Positions 18,314 to 28,571 are shown, numbered from the stretch's first letter. The stretch is 64,000 nt of DNA from Acidobacteriota bacterium (GCA_016710075.1 JADJLO010000043.1:1-64000), one strand, 5' to 3'. Numbers and translations: made by a program. The notes: generated from the sequence alone by a model not told the origin.

Positions 18314-21063
18314 ATGTATATGTATAAGCCAAATGAGTTTGAGAGCGCGGGTTCACTTCAGAATTTCTCGATGGACGTGCTTCTCAGAGACGGGTCGGTG
18401 TTGCGCATGCGGGCGTTGCAGCAGAGTGACCGGGAGCCTCTGATTGCGCTCTTAAACAGGTGTTCGCCTGAAACGATACGCTACCGCTTTCTCAGGATGA
18501 TCACTTCGCTTCCGGACTCACTGGTTGACAAACTGGTAGAAGTCGACGGGCGGAATCACGTGGCTCTGGTGGTAACGCAGGGAGAGGGCCCGGATGAGAA
18601 GATACTCGCAGTAGGGCGCTACTTTGCCGAGGAGGAGCGGCCTCAGGTTGCCGAGGTCTCGTTTATGATCGAGGATGCGATGCAGCGTCGCGGGCTTGGA
18701 ACCATTCTGCTCGACACGCTGGCTGATATAGCAAGAAGCCACAATATCACGCGCTTCAGCGCGGATGTGCTTGCCGATAACCGCCAGATGCTTTCGGTTT
18801 TCCGAAAGGCCGGTTACGGGCTCTCTTCAAATATCAGTTAAGGCGTGACCCACCTCGAGTTTCCGATATTAAGGAGCGAGACTGCTGAAAAACGCCGGGA
18901 AGCCCAGGAAGCCGAGTCGGAACGCGTGTCGCTGAGATCGATCTTTGAGCCAAAAGTAATTGCAGTCGCCGGCGCCAGTCGCGAACCGGGTTCGGTTGGA
19001 GGCGCTCTCTTCAGAAATCTGCTGCGGTGGGGATTCAGTGGGACATTGTATCCTGTCAATCCTGTCGCAGGCGCCATAGCCGGTGTCAAGGCATACCCTT
19101 CCATCTCAGAACTCCCTGAAGTGCCGGAACTGGTTTTTATTGCAGTGCCGGCGCGGTTTGTCGTGGAAGTCGCTCGCCAGTGCGCGTCATTTGGTGTCAG
19201 AGCCCTTTGTGTTCTGACCGCCGGGTTTGCCGAGACGGGAGAAGAGGGGAAGGCTCTTCAGGAAGACCTGTTGAATGTTTGCCGCGCTTCCGGAATGAGA
19301 GTCGTCGGACCGAATTGCATGGGAATAGTCAATTCATCTTCCGGTACCAGAATGCTGGGGACTTTTGCCCCGGTTGAACCTCCTGCCGGAAATGTAGCCA
19401 TGAGCTCTCAATCAGGCGCCCTTGGCCTGGTTTTGATGGCTCAGGCAGGTCAGATGGGCCTCGGAGTTTCATCATTTATCAGCATTGGCAATAAAGCCGA
19501 TGTTTCTGGTAATGATCTGCTGCAATACTGGGAGGGCGATGATTCGACGGACGTTATTCTGCTCTATCTTGAAAGCTTTGGAAATCCGCGCAGATTCGCT
19601 CGAATCGCCCGGCGAGTATCGAGGGCCAAACCGATAGTTGCGGTCAAAGCCGGACGAACAGCAGCCGGCGCCCGGGCCGCTTCAAGCCATACCGCTGCGC
19701 TCGCCAACTCCGATCGGGCCGTGGATGCACTCTTCACCCAGACCGGAATCATTCGAGTTGACACTCTGGCTGATTTTTTCTCGGTTGCCAGATTGCTCGC
19801 ATCTCAGCCGATACCGAAAGGCAAAAAACTCGGTGTTCTGACGAATGGGGGAGGTCCGGGAATTATTGCAGTGGATGCGGCCATCGCCGCCGGACTGGAA
19901 ATTCCCACACTGAGCGAAAAAACTCAGGCCAGATTGCGCGCGGTCCTTCCCCGCACGGCATCAGTTTCGAACCCGGTGGATATCATCGCCGGCAGCGGCC
20001 CCAAAGAGTACCGGGCCTGTCTCGAAATCCTCTGCGAGGAGAACGATCTTGACGCCCTTCTGGTCATTTTCATTCCTCCGATTGCCACTCCCTCAAAAGA
20101 AGTGATCCAGGTTCTGAGCGACTATCTGGCCTCCATGCCGGATTTGCAGATTCCGATTGTTGCCGTTCTGTTTGATCCATATTCCACAGTCGTCTCGATC
20201 CCGATCGACGACAAAACCGTTCATCCCGAATCCAAACGATCTGTGCCGGTCTATTCCTTCCCTGAAAGTGCGGTTGCCGCGCTCGGCGCGGCGGTCAGAT
20301 ATGGCACCTGGCGCGCCGCGCCTACAGGCAGCGTCGCGGAAATCCCCATTGATCGTGATGAAATTCAGCGAATCCTGTCGTCCTATCACGCCGGAACAGC
20401 GAGCAAGACCGGTGGATGGCTGGCACAGGATGAGGTTGCCTCTTTCTTGGTGCGGCCGGTATTGAAGTCATCCGCCCGTTGACGGTTCACTCTGCCGCTG
20501 AAGCTGAATCTGTTGCGAAATCGATTGGTGGCCCGGTCTCCCTCAAGGTCTCGGACCCGATGGTTTTACACAAATCCGATGTTGGAGGCGTGTTGCTCAA
20601 TATCGTTCCGGGCGAAATCTCAAACGCTTTCAAGCAACTGGCAAAACAACTCGCCTCACACAACATCGAACTCAAAGCTGCCAGTGTCATGCCGATGGTA
20701 AGCGCCGGAGCCGAAGTGCTTGCCGGCATTACTCACGACGATGTATTCGGACCGCTGGTTGCGTTCGGCGCCGGGGGATATTTTGTCGAATTGCTTGATG
20801 ATGTGGTTTTCAGGGTTTTGCCGCTGACCGACCGTGACGCCTCCGAAATGGTCCGTTCGACCAGGGCCTTTCATTTACTCACCGGCTTTCGCGGCTCGCC
20901 GCATTCGGACATTGAAGCGCTCGAGCGGCTGCTGCTAAAGTTGGGTGCGCTCGCTGAAGCTGTCCCCGAAATTGAGGAGATCGATCTCAATCCCGTCATT
21001 GTTCACGAGGCGGGGCAGGGAATATCGCTTATCGATGCCAGAGTCAGGCTTGGTCCAAGATGA
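18314..21063 (+). pseudogene. GNAT acetyltransferase/acyl-CoA synthetase (ADP-forming) fusion, broken by one stop and one frameshift
   Basis: Three pieces match one protein of about 916 codons resembling Pat-type protein acetyltransferases. Piece one (18314-18841) is a GNAT domain with the acetyl-CoA loop RRGLGTILLDTLAD. A TAA at 18839-18841 interrupts it, but the same frame continues directly as GVTHLEFPI into the CoA-binding domain (VIAVAGASREPGSVGGALF) and ligase domains (GPNCMGIVN, SSQSGALGLVL, SSHTAAL). Near 20441 a base is missing: the next frame reads LGAAGIEVIRPLTVHS and continues into the ATP-grasp part (SLKVSDPMVLHKSDVGGVLL) to 21063. Piece two alone could start at GTG 18845. Decay or sequencing error cannot be separated here. 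Confidence 0.82.
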
Positions 21064-21105
21064 TCCCCGGCCCGCCATCAGCAGGCCACCGATTGACCTG
21101 AGGCG

Positions 21106-21861
21106 TCACTCGCCGAGCACCCAATAACGCTTTGGGACCCTTTGCAGTCCATATTTTTGAATCGCGTGCTTTTCGATATGCGCGGTAGCTTCCTCTATAG
21201 AATCGGTCAGCATTAATAACTCCAGATCGGATTCGCTGATCGTCCCCTTGCCGACCATCTCTCGCAGGAACTCCATCATCGATTGATAATATTCCTTTCC
21301 CATCAGGACGACAGGAAAGTCCAGAATCTTGCCGGTCTGGATCAACGTCAGTGATTCAAATAGCTCATCCATAGTGCCGAGGCCGCCGGGCATGACGACG
21401 AATCCATATGAGTATTTGACCAGCATGATTTTTCTGACAAAGAAGTAGCGAAACTCCAGCATCTCGTCGAGGTAGGGATTCGGCTTCTGTTCAAACGGCA
21501 GAATGATATTGCATCCGATCGACCTTCCGCCCGCATCTTTCGCCCCCCGATTGGCCGCCTCCATTATTCCAGGCCCGCCGCCTGTCATGACGGTGAACCC
21601 GAGCCTGCTCACCGCACCTCCCATGCGGCGCGCCAGTTCATAGTATGGATGGTCCTCCTTGAACCTTGCCGACCCGAATATGGTGATGCAGGGGCCCACG
21701 AAATGAAGTCTCCTGAAGCCTCTGAAAAATTCCCGCATGATCCGCAACATCATGAGGAACTCGGATCCGCGTGTTTGCGGGCCCTCAAGAAAAACCTGTT
21801 CGAGGCGTCTTAATCTGAAGGGATGATTTCGCGTTACAATTTGTTCTGTTTCAGTTGTCAT
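21106..21861 (-). CDS. LOG-family protein (TIGR00730-like Rossmann fold)
   Basis: A 251-residue member of the LOG/lysine-decarboxylase-like family that cleaves nucleoside 5'-monophosphates such as cytokinin riboside monophosphate. The signature PGGLGTMDELFE is at about residues 157-168, the phosphate-binding TGGGPGIMEAANRGAKDAGG at about 93-112, and CITIFGSARF marks the start of the fold. An N-terminal extension of about 55 residues is typical of the larger subgroup. It is convergent with the GNAT/ACS gene, 42 bases away, and lies downstream of the two-component genes on the same strand behind a terminator. Confidence 0.88.
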   Translation of the reverse strand: MTTETEQIVTRNHPFRLRRLEQVFLEGPQTRGSEFLMMLRIMREFFRGFRRLHFVGPCITIFGSARFKEDHPYYELARRMGGAVSRLGFTVMTGGGPGIMEAANRGAKDAGGRSIGCNIILPFEQKPNPYLDEMLEFRYFFVRKIMLVKYSYGFVVMPGGLGTMDELFESLTLIQTGKILDFPVVLMGKEYYQSMMEFLREMVGKGTISESDLELLMLTDSIEEATAHIEKHAIQKYGLQRVPKRYWVLGE

Positions 21862-21979
21862 ATGTCTGTTTCGAATTAACGCTTTCCTTTTTTGTATCGC
21901 TTACCCTGAAGGATCGGAAAGTTCTGCACCGAGTACTCTAAACGCGAAACAGTGGCCGTGAAAAAAACAAAACAAAGCC

Positions 21980-22025
21980 GGCGCAAACACTCGGCACCTC
22001 ACAGATTACAAAGGATGTTTGCGCC
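21980..22025 (-). terminator. Terminator of the NtrC-type two-component operon
   Basis: GGCGCAAACA (21980-21989) and TGTTTGCGCC (22016-22025) form a perfect 10-bp stem with a 26-base loop. Read on the minus strand it is followed by GGCTTTGTTTTGTTTTTTT, a good T-rich tail, 205 bases after the regulator stop. It isolates the two-component genes from the LOG gene. Confidence 0.65.
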
Positions 22026-22041
22026 CTTCAGTAACGTCATC

Positions 22042-22137
22042 AGTCGTTACCGTCTCTGGAGTTACCCCTGATTTTGCAATCCCCGTGCCGAAAAGTTATG
22101 CCTGCAAAAAATCTGCTAAACCCGTGTAAAATCAGGG
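22042..22137. repeat. Nested inverted repeats downstream of the response regulator
   Basis: CCCTGATTTT at 22066-22075 is inverted as AAAATCAGGG at 22128-22137 (10 of 10). Just before it, GTAACG and CGTTAC enclose 8 bases at about 22031-22050. Together with the terminator these fill the 368-base gap 21862-22229; no ORF is seen. Possibly 3' UTR structure or an operator; the role is unknown. Confidence 0.4.
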
Positions 22138-22229
22138 AAGACTGGAACTGAGGAGCAAATCCCGTGGGGCAGCTTGTCGCAGTGTCGTGCCAAATTGAGA
22201 CAAGCCGGTGATTGATCGAGGTTGGGGGA

Positions 22230-23600
22230 TTACAAATCGATGGACGGGTCCTCTTCCCGGTACTCATCCAGTTTGCGATGCAGAGTTCTTCGGTCGAAGC
22301 CGAGCATCTCGGCCGCTTTCGATTTGTTGCCGTTGGTCAATCTCAAAGTCTCGAAAATATATTCGCGTTCAAGCTCGCGCAGAGTCAGGCGTCTTTGTCT
22401 TGCCTGTGAGAGCAGCGTAATGGTTTGCCCGCTGGTTCTGATTCTTTCAGGCAGGTCCTCGGGCTTGATGGTCGTCCCTTCTGCCAGCGCCATGGCTCGC
22501 TCGACGGCATTTTCAAGTTCTCGCGCATTTCCGGGCCAGGCATAGGCCGTCAGCACCGCCAGGGTTTCAGATGTCACGTTGAAGGCGGGAAGCCCCGAAT
22601 TTTCTGATACTTTATTGAGGAAATGCTCGACCAGCAGAGGTATGTCGAAAGGTCTTTCCCTCAACGGAGGGATGTGAAGATGGATGACATTAAGCCTCCA
22701 GTAGAGATCCTGGCGGAATCTGCTTTCGGTTACTTCTTTTTCAAGATCGCGATTAGTGGCGGCGATGACTCGTACGTCGACGGTTTTCTCTTTGTCGGCG
22801 CCGACTCTTCGGATGGTCCCTTCCTGTAAAACCCTGAGCAGTTTTGGTTGCATCGCCAGAGGCAACTCACCGATCTCGTCGAGAAAAAGTGTGCCGCTGT
22901 CGGCACTTTCAAAAAGACCCGCCCGCGCCAGGCGCGCGCCTGTGAATGCCTGACCAGTATGTCCGAAAAGTTCGGATTCGATCAATTCAGCAGGGATTGC
23001 CGCACAGTTTATCGGGACGAATGTTCCCGGCCGTTCAGATAGTTCGTGAATGGATCTGGCAACAAGCTCTTTTCCTGTTCCAGATTCGCCGGTAATGAGT
23101 ACGGTGCTGGTGCTGCGAGCGGCCCTGCCGATGAGCTTGAAAAGCTCCTGCATGGGTCTGGATGCGCCTATGATTTTGGCCGGCGCCTTGGGCATCTCCC
23201 GTCTCAATCGGGCCTGTTCGCGCTGGGGAGCAGTTTGATCCAGTGCCTTGGCCACTGTCTGCAATAACTCATCGGTGTCAAAGGGTTTCGTCAGATACTG
23301 GAATGCGCCTGCTTTAACTATTTCCACGGCCTGCTCGACAGTCCCGAAAGCCGTAATCACGATGACGGGGATTTCAGACCTCTGTACCCGGATCGATCCA
23401 AGCAACTGGTCGCCGGTCATCCCCGGCATCTTGACATCGGTGATGACCAGATCGATTGTTTCGCCGTCCTGCTCGATGTGTGTCAGCGCGCTGCGACCGT
23501 CTACGGCAACTCGCACCTCATAGCCCGCATCCTCCAGATCATCCTGGAGCAGATCCCTTAAATCGGCGTCGTCTTCTGCTATTAGTATTCTGGCAATCAT
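22230..23600 (-). CDS. Sigma-54-dependent response regulator (NtrC/AtoC type)
   Basis: A 456-residue activator with three domains. The receiver (1-120) has acidic residues D11/D12, phospho-acceptor D55 in VITDVKMPG and the KPF lysine. The AAA+ domain has Walker A GESGTGKELVAR, Walker B GTLFLDEIGELP and arginine fingers in FRQDLYWRL. The C-terminal Fis-type helix-turn-helix is NKSKAAEMLGFDRRTLHRKL. The sigma-54 contact loop reads QAFTGA rather than GAFTGA, while the F, T, G and A are kept. It activates sigma-54 promoters when phosphorylated, presumably by the histidine kinase encoded 40 bases upstream. Confidence 0.93.
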   Translation of the reverse strand: MIARILIAEDDADLRDLLQDDLEDAGYEVRVAVDGRSALTHIEQDGETIDLVITDVKMPGMTGDQLLGSIRVQRSEIPVIVITAFGTVEQAVEIVKAGAFQYLTKPFDTDELLQTVAKALDQTAPQREQARLRREMPKAPAKIIGASRPMQELFKLIGRAARSTSTVLITGESGTGKELVARSIHELSERPGTFVPINCAAIPAELIESELFGHTGQAFTGARLARAGLFESADSGTLFLDEIGELPLAMQPKLLRVLQEGTIRRVGADKEKTVDVRVIAATNRDLEKEVTESRFRQDLYWRLNVIHLHIPPLRERPFDIPLLVEHFLNKVSENSGLPAFNVTSETLAVLTAYAWPGNARELENAVERAMALAEGTTIKPEDLPERIRTSGQTITLLSQARQRRLTLRELEREYIFETLRLTNGNKSKAAEMLGFDRRTLHRKLDEYREEDPSIDL

Positions 23601-23640
23601 CTTGTTTCCGCTATTCTCATTCTTCTATGTGCCATGGAGG

Positions 23641-25110
23641 TTATTCCATGGCCGCAGGATTTGGGAGGTGTACCGTAAAACTGGCGCCGCCTTCTTTGAG
23701 TGTTTCAGCTTCGATCCACCCGCCGTGTTCTTCTATGATCCTGCTCGAAACCGCCAGCCCAAGGCCTGTTCCGTTTCCAACTTCCTTGGTGGTAAAGAAG
23801 GGATCGAAAATATTTGGCAGATTTTCCGGTGGAATGCCGGGGCCGGTATCGCTGAATCTGACCACTGCGGCCGCATTATCGTTTGATCCGGACGGGTCTT
23901 CAAAGCACTCTATTTTCAAAGTGCCGCCATTGGGCATCTCCTGTATCGCATTAAAGCATATATTGAGAAACACCTGATTGAGAAGCTCGGGATCACCCAT
24001 TACTTTGAGGGATTCACGAGTATCGATCTCGATTGAAACACCTGCGCGTTGAGCGTTGGTCTGGATCAGCTCGGCTGTTTCCGACAGCAATTGATCGAGA
24101 TTTATTTTCTGCAGTCTGAGGTTATATGGCCGTGAGAGAGTGAGCAACTGGCGGACAATGCGGGTGATGCGTTCAGTCTGGGATCTGATGATGGTCAGAT
24201 TCCGTTGGCGCTGATCAATTGGAGCATCGGTCTGATTAAGCAACTGTTTGGCTCTTCCGTCAATCACCTGCAAAGGGGCTCCGAGTTCGTGCGCGACACC
24301 GGCGGCAAGCCTGCCAACGGAGGCTAGCCTCTCTGAATGCCTCAGCTCTCTTTCAAGCGCCAGCTTCTCGTCAGCATCATGAGCCGCGGCCTTCCTTTGC
24401 TCTTCAAGATGATCCGCCATGCGATTGAATTCCAGCGCCAGTTGCGAGATTTCTCCCCCGTTCGCAGGCACGATCACACGATAATTAAGATCGCCTCTCC
24501 CGAGCGCCACGGCCCCTCCGAGAAGCTCCTGAATCGGTTGTGTCAGATTGTATCTGGTGACAAGAAGCACAACCAGAAAGATTGCAATACAGAGCAGCAG
24601 CGTAGTTATGACAGTCTGTTGCCTTTCGCGCACAATGTATGCGTTGACGAACGAAATTGGTTGGGCGATCTCCATCGCGCCGGCAATTCTGTCTCCCGAT
24701 CTCAGAGGCAGGATGATTGAAAAAACATCCTCTCCGCTCAACCTTCGTACGTGCTTTATCGCTTTTCCATCATTGATCACTCTTCTGGCTTCATTGACGT
24801 CCTGAATATCCTTGGCCTTTAGAGTGTCGGAGACTTTCTCGATCTCCCCGTTTTCATTAAAGAGCAGAACCCCATAAATGCCTGAATTCTGGCCGAGCCG
24901 GTTGATGAGTTTTTGTGCATCCAGGTTTCTGCCGGCACGCAAATCCTCTTCGAGCGCAATCTGCAGGGTCACCGCGTGAGCCATGACCTCGTCTCTCGCA
25001 GCCAGACTCAAACTGGCCTCCCGCTGCTTGAGCGTCAGAAAACTCGCGAATGCCATGACCCCGCTGACTGTCAACGTCAAAATTATTATCAAACGCGCAC
25101 TCGTATTCAC
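23641..25110 (-). CDS. Membrane sensor histidine kinase (HAMP-HisKA-HATPase), partner of the NtrC-type regulator
   Basis: A 489-residue sensor. An N-terminal membrane segment (residues about 6-24), an extracytoplasmic sensor region, and a second segment TLLLCIAIFLVVLLVTRY (about 170-187) precede a HAMP domain. The HisKA box is VGRLAAGVAHELGAPLQV with the phosphorylated histidine before ELGAP. The ATPase domain shows NICFNAIQEM, FSDTGPGIPPENL, FDPFFTTKEVGNGTGLGL and VSSRIIEEHGG. It is co-oriented with the regulator 40 bases downstream. The ligand is unknown. Confidence 0.93.
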   Translation of the reverse strand: MNTSARLIIILTLTVSGVMAFASFLTLKQREASLSLAARDEVMAHAVTLQIALEEDLRAGRNLDAQKLINRLGQNSGIYGVLLFNENGEIEKVSDTLKAKDIQDVNEARRVINDGKAIKHVRRLSGEDVFSIILPLRSGDRIAGAMEIAQPISFVNAYIVRERQQTVITTLLLCIAIFLVVLLVTRYNLTQPIQELLGGAVALGRGDLNYRVIVPANGGEISQLALEFNRMADHLEEQRKAAAHDADEKLALERELRHSERLASVGRLAAGVAHELGAPLQVIDGRAKQLLNQTDAPIDQRQRNLTIIRSQTERITRIVRQLLTLSRPYNLRLQKINLDQLLSETAELIQTNAQRAGVSIEIDTRESLKVMGDPELLNQVFLNICFNAIQEMPNGGTLKIECFEDPSGSNDNAAAVVRFSDTGPGIPPENLPNIFDPFFTTKEVGNGTGLGLAVSSRIIEEHGGWIEAETLKEGGASFTVHLPNPAAME

Positions 25111-25590
25111 TTGATCTGTCTCCGAATATAAAAAAACAGTACCTGCTCAGTCTCACTCTACAACAGAATCTGATGGATACCAGCTCAGGATTGAACGATC
25201 CGCCGGCTTTGGGCGGGCGGATTTTTCAATTGAACCTCAAAAACCCTTAATCCCGCCGGCCCTGCCTGCCGTTAGGTCTTTGCAGGTAAGTCTTTGCAAA
25301 CCACCTGCCACTCTCAACCCATGGATCAGACTATCTGGTGTAACTCGCAATATACTGTCGCAAAATCTGGTTTAAGGTGAAAAAAGACAAAATTCAAGTC
25401 ATCAGGCCGCCACCTGAACATTCTTGTTCATCGTCAGCCGTCATTGTCAACATTGATTCGAGACAGATAGCCTCAACATTGTAGCGAAATGTCGCAGCGG
25501 AATAATCGTCTGATTCCGATCGGCAATTGTAAGCTGTTGCATTCAAAAGGGCGGCTGCAATGATGGGACTGCCGTAGAGTTGCAAGTCGA
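25111..25590. other. Intergenic region upstream of the histidine kinase and of the candidate small RNA
   Basis: No convincing gene. A direct repeat GTCTTTGCA occurs twice near 25276-25298 inside a GCAGGT/ACCTGC inverted repeat. A GCGA-AATG-TCGC palindrome at 25484-25495, about 100 bases upstream of the sigma-54-type promoter, is at a plausible distance for an enhancer site. A related TGTCGCA lies near 25357. These are suggestive only. Confidence 0.35.
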
Positions 25591-25607
25591 CTGGCACGAA
25601 ACTTGTA
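25591..25607 (+). promoter_or_regulatory. Sigma-54-type (-24/-12) promoter
   Basis: CTGGCACGAAACTTGTA matches the sigma-54 consensus YTGGCACGNNNNTTGCW except for T in place of C in the -12 GC. The -24 GG (25593-25594) and the -12 G (25605) are separated by exactly 10 bases. The predicted start is near 25618, at the foot of the first hairpin of the candidate RNA. A sigma-54 activator and its kinase are encoded next door on the opposite strand. Confidence 0.6.
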
Positions 25608-25617
25608 TCTGATATTG

Positions 25618-25747
<130 letters not shown>

Positions 25748-25764
25748 AGGCATCACCTTGAATT

Positions 25765-26280
25765 GTGAAGACCCCTCGGCTACGGTTTTTAAGCGCAGCC
25801 GAAGACAGCGTTGAGAAAGAGCTGGTTGTGATCAGGAATTTGAACTCATACAACACGGTCAACTCTGTTAAACCGCCGGTATTCATCTCTGCTCAACGAG
25901 ATATTATCGGAGCCACAGTCGTCAGCGATAAGGGTCACTTACTCGGTCAGGTGATCAATGTTTTACAGGCAGAAAACGATTCTCACGTCATCTATCAGAT
26001 CAAGCCTTCCGGATTGAAAAACTTTCTCAAGGGAGATGTCTGGCTCAGTCATGACCACAGGCTTTCCTACCTTGAAGACAGGTTCAAACAGGGTTTGAGA
26101 ATCATCGCCCCGCTCGAGGCCGTTTACCCCTCATGTCCCGAGGCCACAAACGGGAATGATTCAAAACCCGGACGATATTTCTTCCACCGGGAACGTTCCA
26201 GTACCGGAAAAAGTATCTTTTCAGCTCTCCTTCTTGTGGCGCTGGGACTGTTCGTCCTTCTGTCATTCTGGCCCCGGTAA
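25765..26280 (+). CDS. PRC-barrel-like protein with a C-terminal membrane anchor
   Basis: 171 residues from a GTG at 25765. The middle part (about 47-110), with IGATVVSDKGHLLGQVINVL, resembles a PRC-barrel strand pattern, and the C-terminus SALLLVALGLFVLLSFWPR is a single membrane segment, so it is probably tail-anchored. The start is uncertain: GTG 25765 is only 19 bases after the terminator T-run and has no ribosome binding site. A GTG at 25828 preceded by GAAAGAG is an alternative, and the domain lies within both. The specific function is not known. Confidence 0.6.
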   Translation: MKTPRLRFLSAAEDSVEKELVVIRNLNSYNTVNSVKPPVFISAQRDIIGATVVSDKGHLLGQVINVLQAENDSHVIYQIKPSGLKNFLKGDVWLSHDHRLSYLEDRFKQGLRIIAPLEAVYPSCPEATNGNDSKPGRYFFHRERSSTGKSIFSALLLVALGLFVLLSFWPR

Positions 26281-26424
26281 TCCCCTGTCTATTCTTAAGC
26301 ATCCTTTGTAATGTAATTTCGATGCTGATAATCCCGCTTGTGATTGACCTTGAGCGTTCCTATCTAGTACTTTTTCAATTCTGAAAAATAATCAGTTTGT
26401 TTTTGTTTCATGGGAGGCTTAAGA

Positions 26425-27768
26425 ATGAAGAAGAGAGCCGGTCTGGCTATTTCAGCATTTCTGATTGTGTTCTTAACGAATGCCGCAGCTCATTGGTGGC
26501 CCGGTTATTTTACATCTTTTAAGGCTGATGCAATGGGAAGGCAAGGCTTGTCGGCAGCTGATGAGATTGCGAGAAAGGCCGAGACCCTTCGATCAAAATT
26601 GATTGCACAGAGGCGTGATTTTCACATGCACCCTGAGCTCTCCAATCGGGAGGAGCGGACTTCAAAGGTCATTGCCGAGAGACTCAGGGCGCTTGGGTTT
26701 GATGAGGTCAGGACGGGAGTCGGCAAGTATGGAGTGGTCGGGATATTGAAAGGGAAGCAGCCAGGGCCGGTGGTTGCGGTGAGAGCCGATATGGATGCGC
26801 TTCCGATACTTGAAACACTTGACGTGCCATACAAATCTCAAAACGCAGGGGTTAAACATGCCTGCGGCCACGACCTTCACATGACGGTCCAGTTGGGGGT
26901 GGCTGAAGTGCTCAGCGGGATGCGCGAGAAGATTCATGGAACCGTCAAATTCATTTTCCAGCCGGCTGAAGAAGGTCCACCGGCCAATGAAGAGGGAGGA
27001 GCCGGCTTGATGATCAAAGAAGGCGCTCTCGAAAACCCGCGACCGGCGGCGATTTTCGGCCTTCACGTCATGCCGAACATTGAAGTCGGCCAGGTCGGTT
27101 ATAACATCGGGCCGGCAATGGCTTCCTCCGATCGGTTCTCTATTACAATCAGGGGCAAAAAGGTTCACGGCGCTTATCCGCATGACGGGATCGACGCAGT
27201 CGTCGTCGCCTCCGAATGCATCACCGCTTTGCAGTCCATCCGGAGCCGCAGAATCAATACACAGGAACCGCTGGTCATTACCGTCGGCAGCATTCATGGA
27301 GGCAATCGTTTCAATATCATCGCCGACGAAGTGAAACTCGAGGGCACGATGAGAACCTTGAGCGAAGATGTCCGAACGCGCGCCATGGATATGATGAAAC
27401 AAACCCTCGGCGGCATCACTACTGCCTATGGCGCATCCTATGAAATTGATTTCGGCCAGAACAATCCCGTGACTTTCAACGAACCTGCGCTGGTCGAATC
27501 CACTTTGCCGGTAATGCGAAAAATCATGGGTGAAAATAATGTCGTTTCTCCACGCCCTCAGATGGGCGCTGAAGACTTCTCCAAATTTCAGCAGGTCGTC
27601 CCAGGATTTTTCTATTTTCTCGGAGTTGGGAACAAGTCCAAAGGAATTACGGCCATGATCCATACGCCGGAATTCGAGGCGGATGAGGATAGCCTGGTGA
27701 TCGGCGTCAAGCTGATGACCAACGTTCTTCTCGATTATCTGGACCGCGAGTCGGCGAAGAGAAAATAA
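26425..27768 (+). CDS. Exported M20-family amidohydrolase (N-acyl-amino-acid hydrolase type)
   Basis: About 447 residues. GGGAGG lies 7 bases before the ATG at 26425, so that start is preferred over the one at 26410. An N-terminal hydrophobic signal (KKRAGLAISAFLIVFLTNA) suggests export. M20D motifs: RRDFHMHPELSNREERTS, VAVRADMDALPI, the metal motif HACGHDLHMT, FQPAEEGP and GLHVMPN, with MGAEDFSKF near the C-terminus. Such enzymes remove acyl groups from amino acids (hippurate, IAA conjugates and similar). It sits alone between the membrane protein and a convergent hypothetical gene. Confidence 0.9.
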   Translation: MKKRAGLAISAFLIVFLTNAAAHWWPGYFTSFKADAMGRQGLSAADEIARKAETLRSKLIAQRRDFHMHPELSNREERTSKVIAERLRALGFDEVRTGVGKYGVVGILKGKQPGPVVAVRADMDALPILETLDVPYKSQNAGVKHACGHDLHMTVQLGVAEVLSGMREKIHGTVKFIFQPAEEGPPANEEGGAGLMIKEGALENPRPAAIFGLHVMPNIEVGQVGYNIGPAMASSDRFSITIRGKKVHGAYPHDGIDAVVVASECITALQSIRSRRINTQEPLVITVGSIHGGNRFNIIADEVKLEGTMRTLSEDVRTRAMDMMKQTLGGITTAYGASYEIDFGQNNPVTFNEPALVESTLPVMRKIMGENNVVSPRPQMGAEDFSKFQQVVPGFFYFLGVGNKSKGITAMIHTPEFEADEDSLVIGVKLMTNVLLDYLDRESAKRK

Positions 27769-27790
27769 ATCAGAACATTTTTGACCACCC

Positions 27791-28345
27791 TCATTTCTGA
27801 GTCGTGACGGAACTGCCAGGATACGTTTTTGCCCTGTCGCCAAGTAATTTTGAAAGTTCGATTATTGTCAGCAGATCCGATTGGGCCCTCGCGGCATGCT
27901 TCGTATCGAAAACCTTGCTGTTCTTGAGTGCCGGATTATGCGCGAAGTCCCAAATCAAAGTCCCGAGTTTTCGGATTGACGAGTCAAACTCAACAGAAGT
28001 GCCGATCTCTTTATCGAAATTCTGCTCTTCCCCAAGATCGCCCAATGCCAAAATAGGTTTAAGCGTTCTTGCGCATCTGTTAATCGATTTAGCACTCTTC
28101 TCCAGCTTTTTAGCATTCAATTTGCCGGTCTCGTGATCTTTCATCAGCCCCTGCCCGAGAAGCTGTAACTCCTTGAAGTTCCTGGTGAATTGCTCGTGAA
28201 CATAGGCTTTCTCCTGCTCCTTCTGATTGATTTGAATCATATGGAAAATCGAACCTGCCGCCGGTTGCCCTGACTTGATGCCAATCTGCGCCGTGGTCAC
28301 GGCAAATGACAGATTAATGAGACATAGAAAAATTTGGCACCACAT
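27791..28345 (-). CDS. Hypothetical exported helical protein
   Basis: 184 residues; family not recognised. Start choice: GGGGGGA lies 6 bases before the ATG at 28345, giving MWCQIFLCLINLSFAVTTAQ, a plausible signal peptide; the longer frame to 28456 lacks support. The mature part is charged and predicted helical with many lysines (KEQEKAYVHEQFTRNFKEL, KLNAKKLEKSAKSINRCART). It ends 22 bases from the convergent peptidase gene. Confidence 0.65.
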   Translation of the reverse strand: MWCQIFLCLINLSFAVTTAQIGIKSGQPAAGSIFHMIQINQKEQEKAYVHEQFTRNFKELQLLGQGLMKDHETGKLNAKKLEKSAKSINRCARTLKPILALGDLGEEQNFDKEIGTSVEFDSSIRKLGTLIWDFAHNPALKNSKVFDTKHAARAQSDLLTIIELSKLLGDRAKTYPGSSVTTQK

Positions 28346-28571
28346 AAAAAATCCCCCCAGAGTGTATAGCGATAATAAGCAAGCTGCTCGATCAGTCACG
28401 CGCCGGCGTCTCATTCGCCAGGGAATAGCAGATAAACCTGACTGACGACTCGTCAACTATCTTTCAAACAAAATCCGAAACAGGGAGCCCCATCTTGCGC
28501 CTGAGCGCCAAGCCATGGGATTATTCAAGTCCTATGGATATACCTGCAATTATCTCTTCAGGAGGCAGCAA

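Noticed and set aside
18845..20482. A stand-alone acyl-CoA synthetase gene starting at GTG 18845
   Set aside because: The frame is continuous with the GNAT gene apart from one TAA, and the ATP-grasp end lies in another frame, so one broken fusion gene is simpler. It is kept as an alternative.
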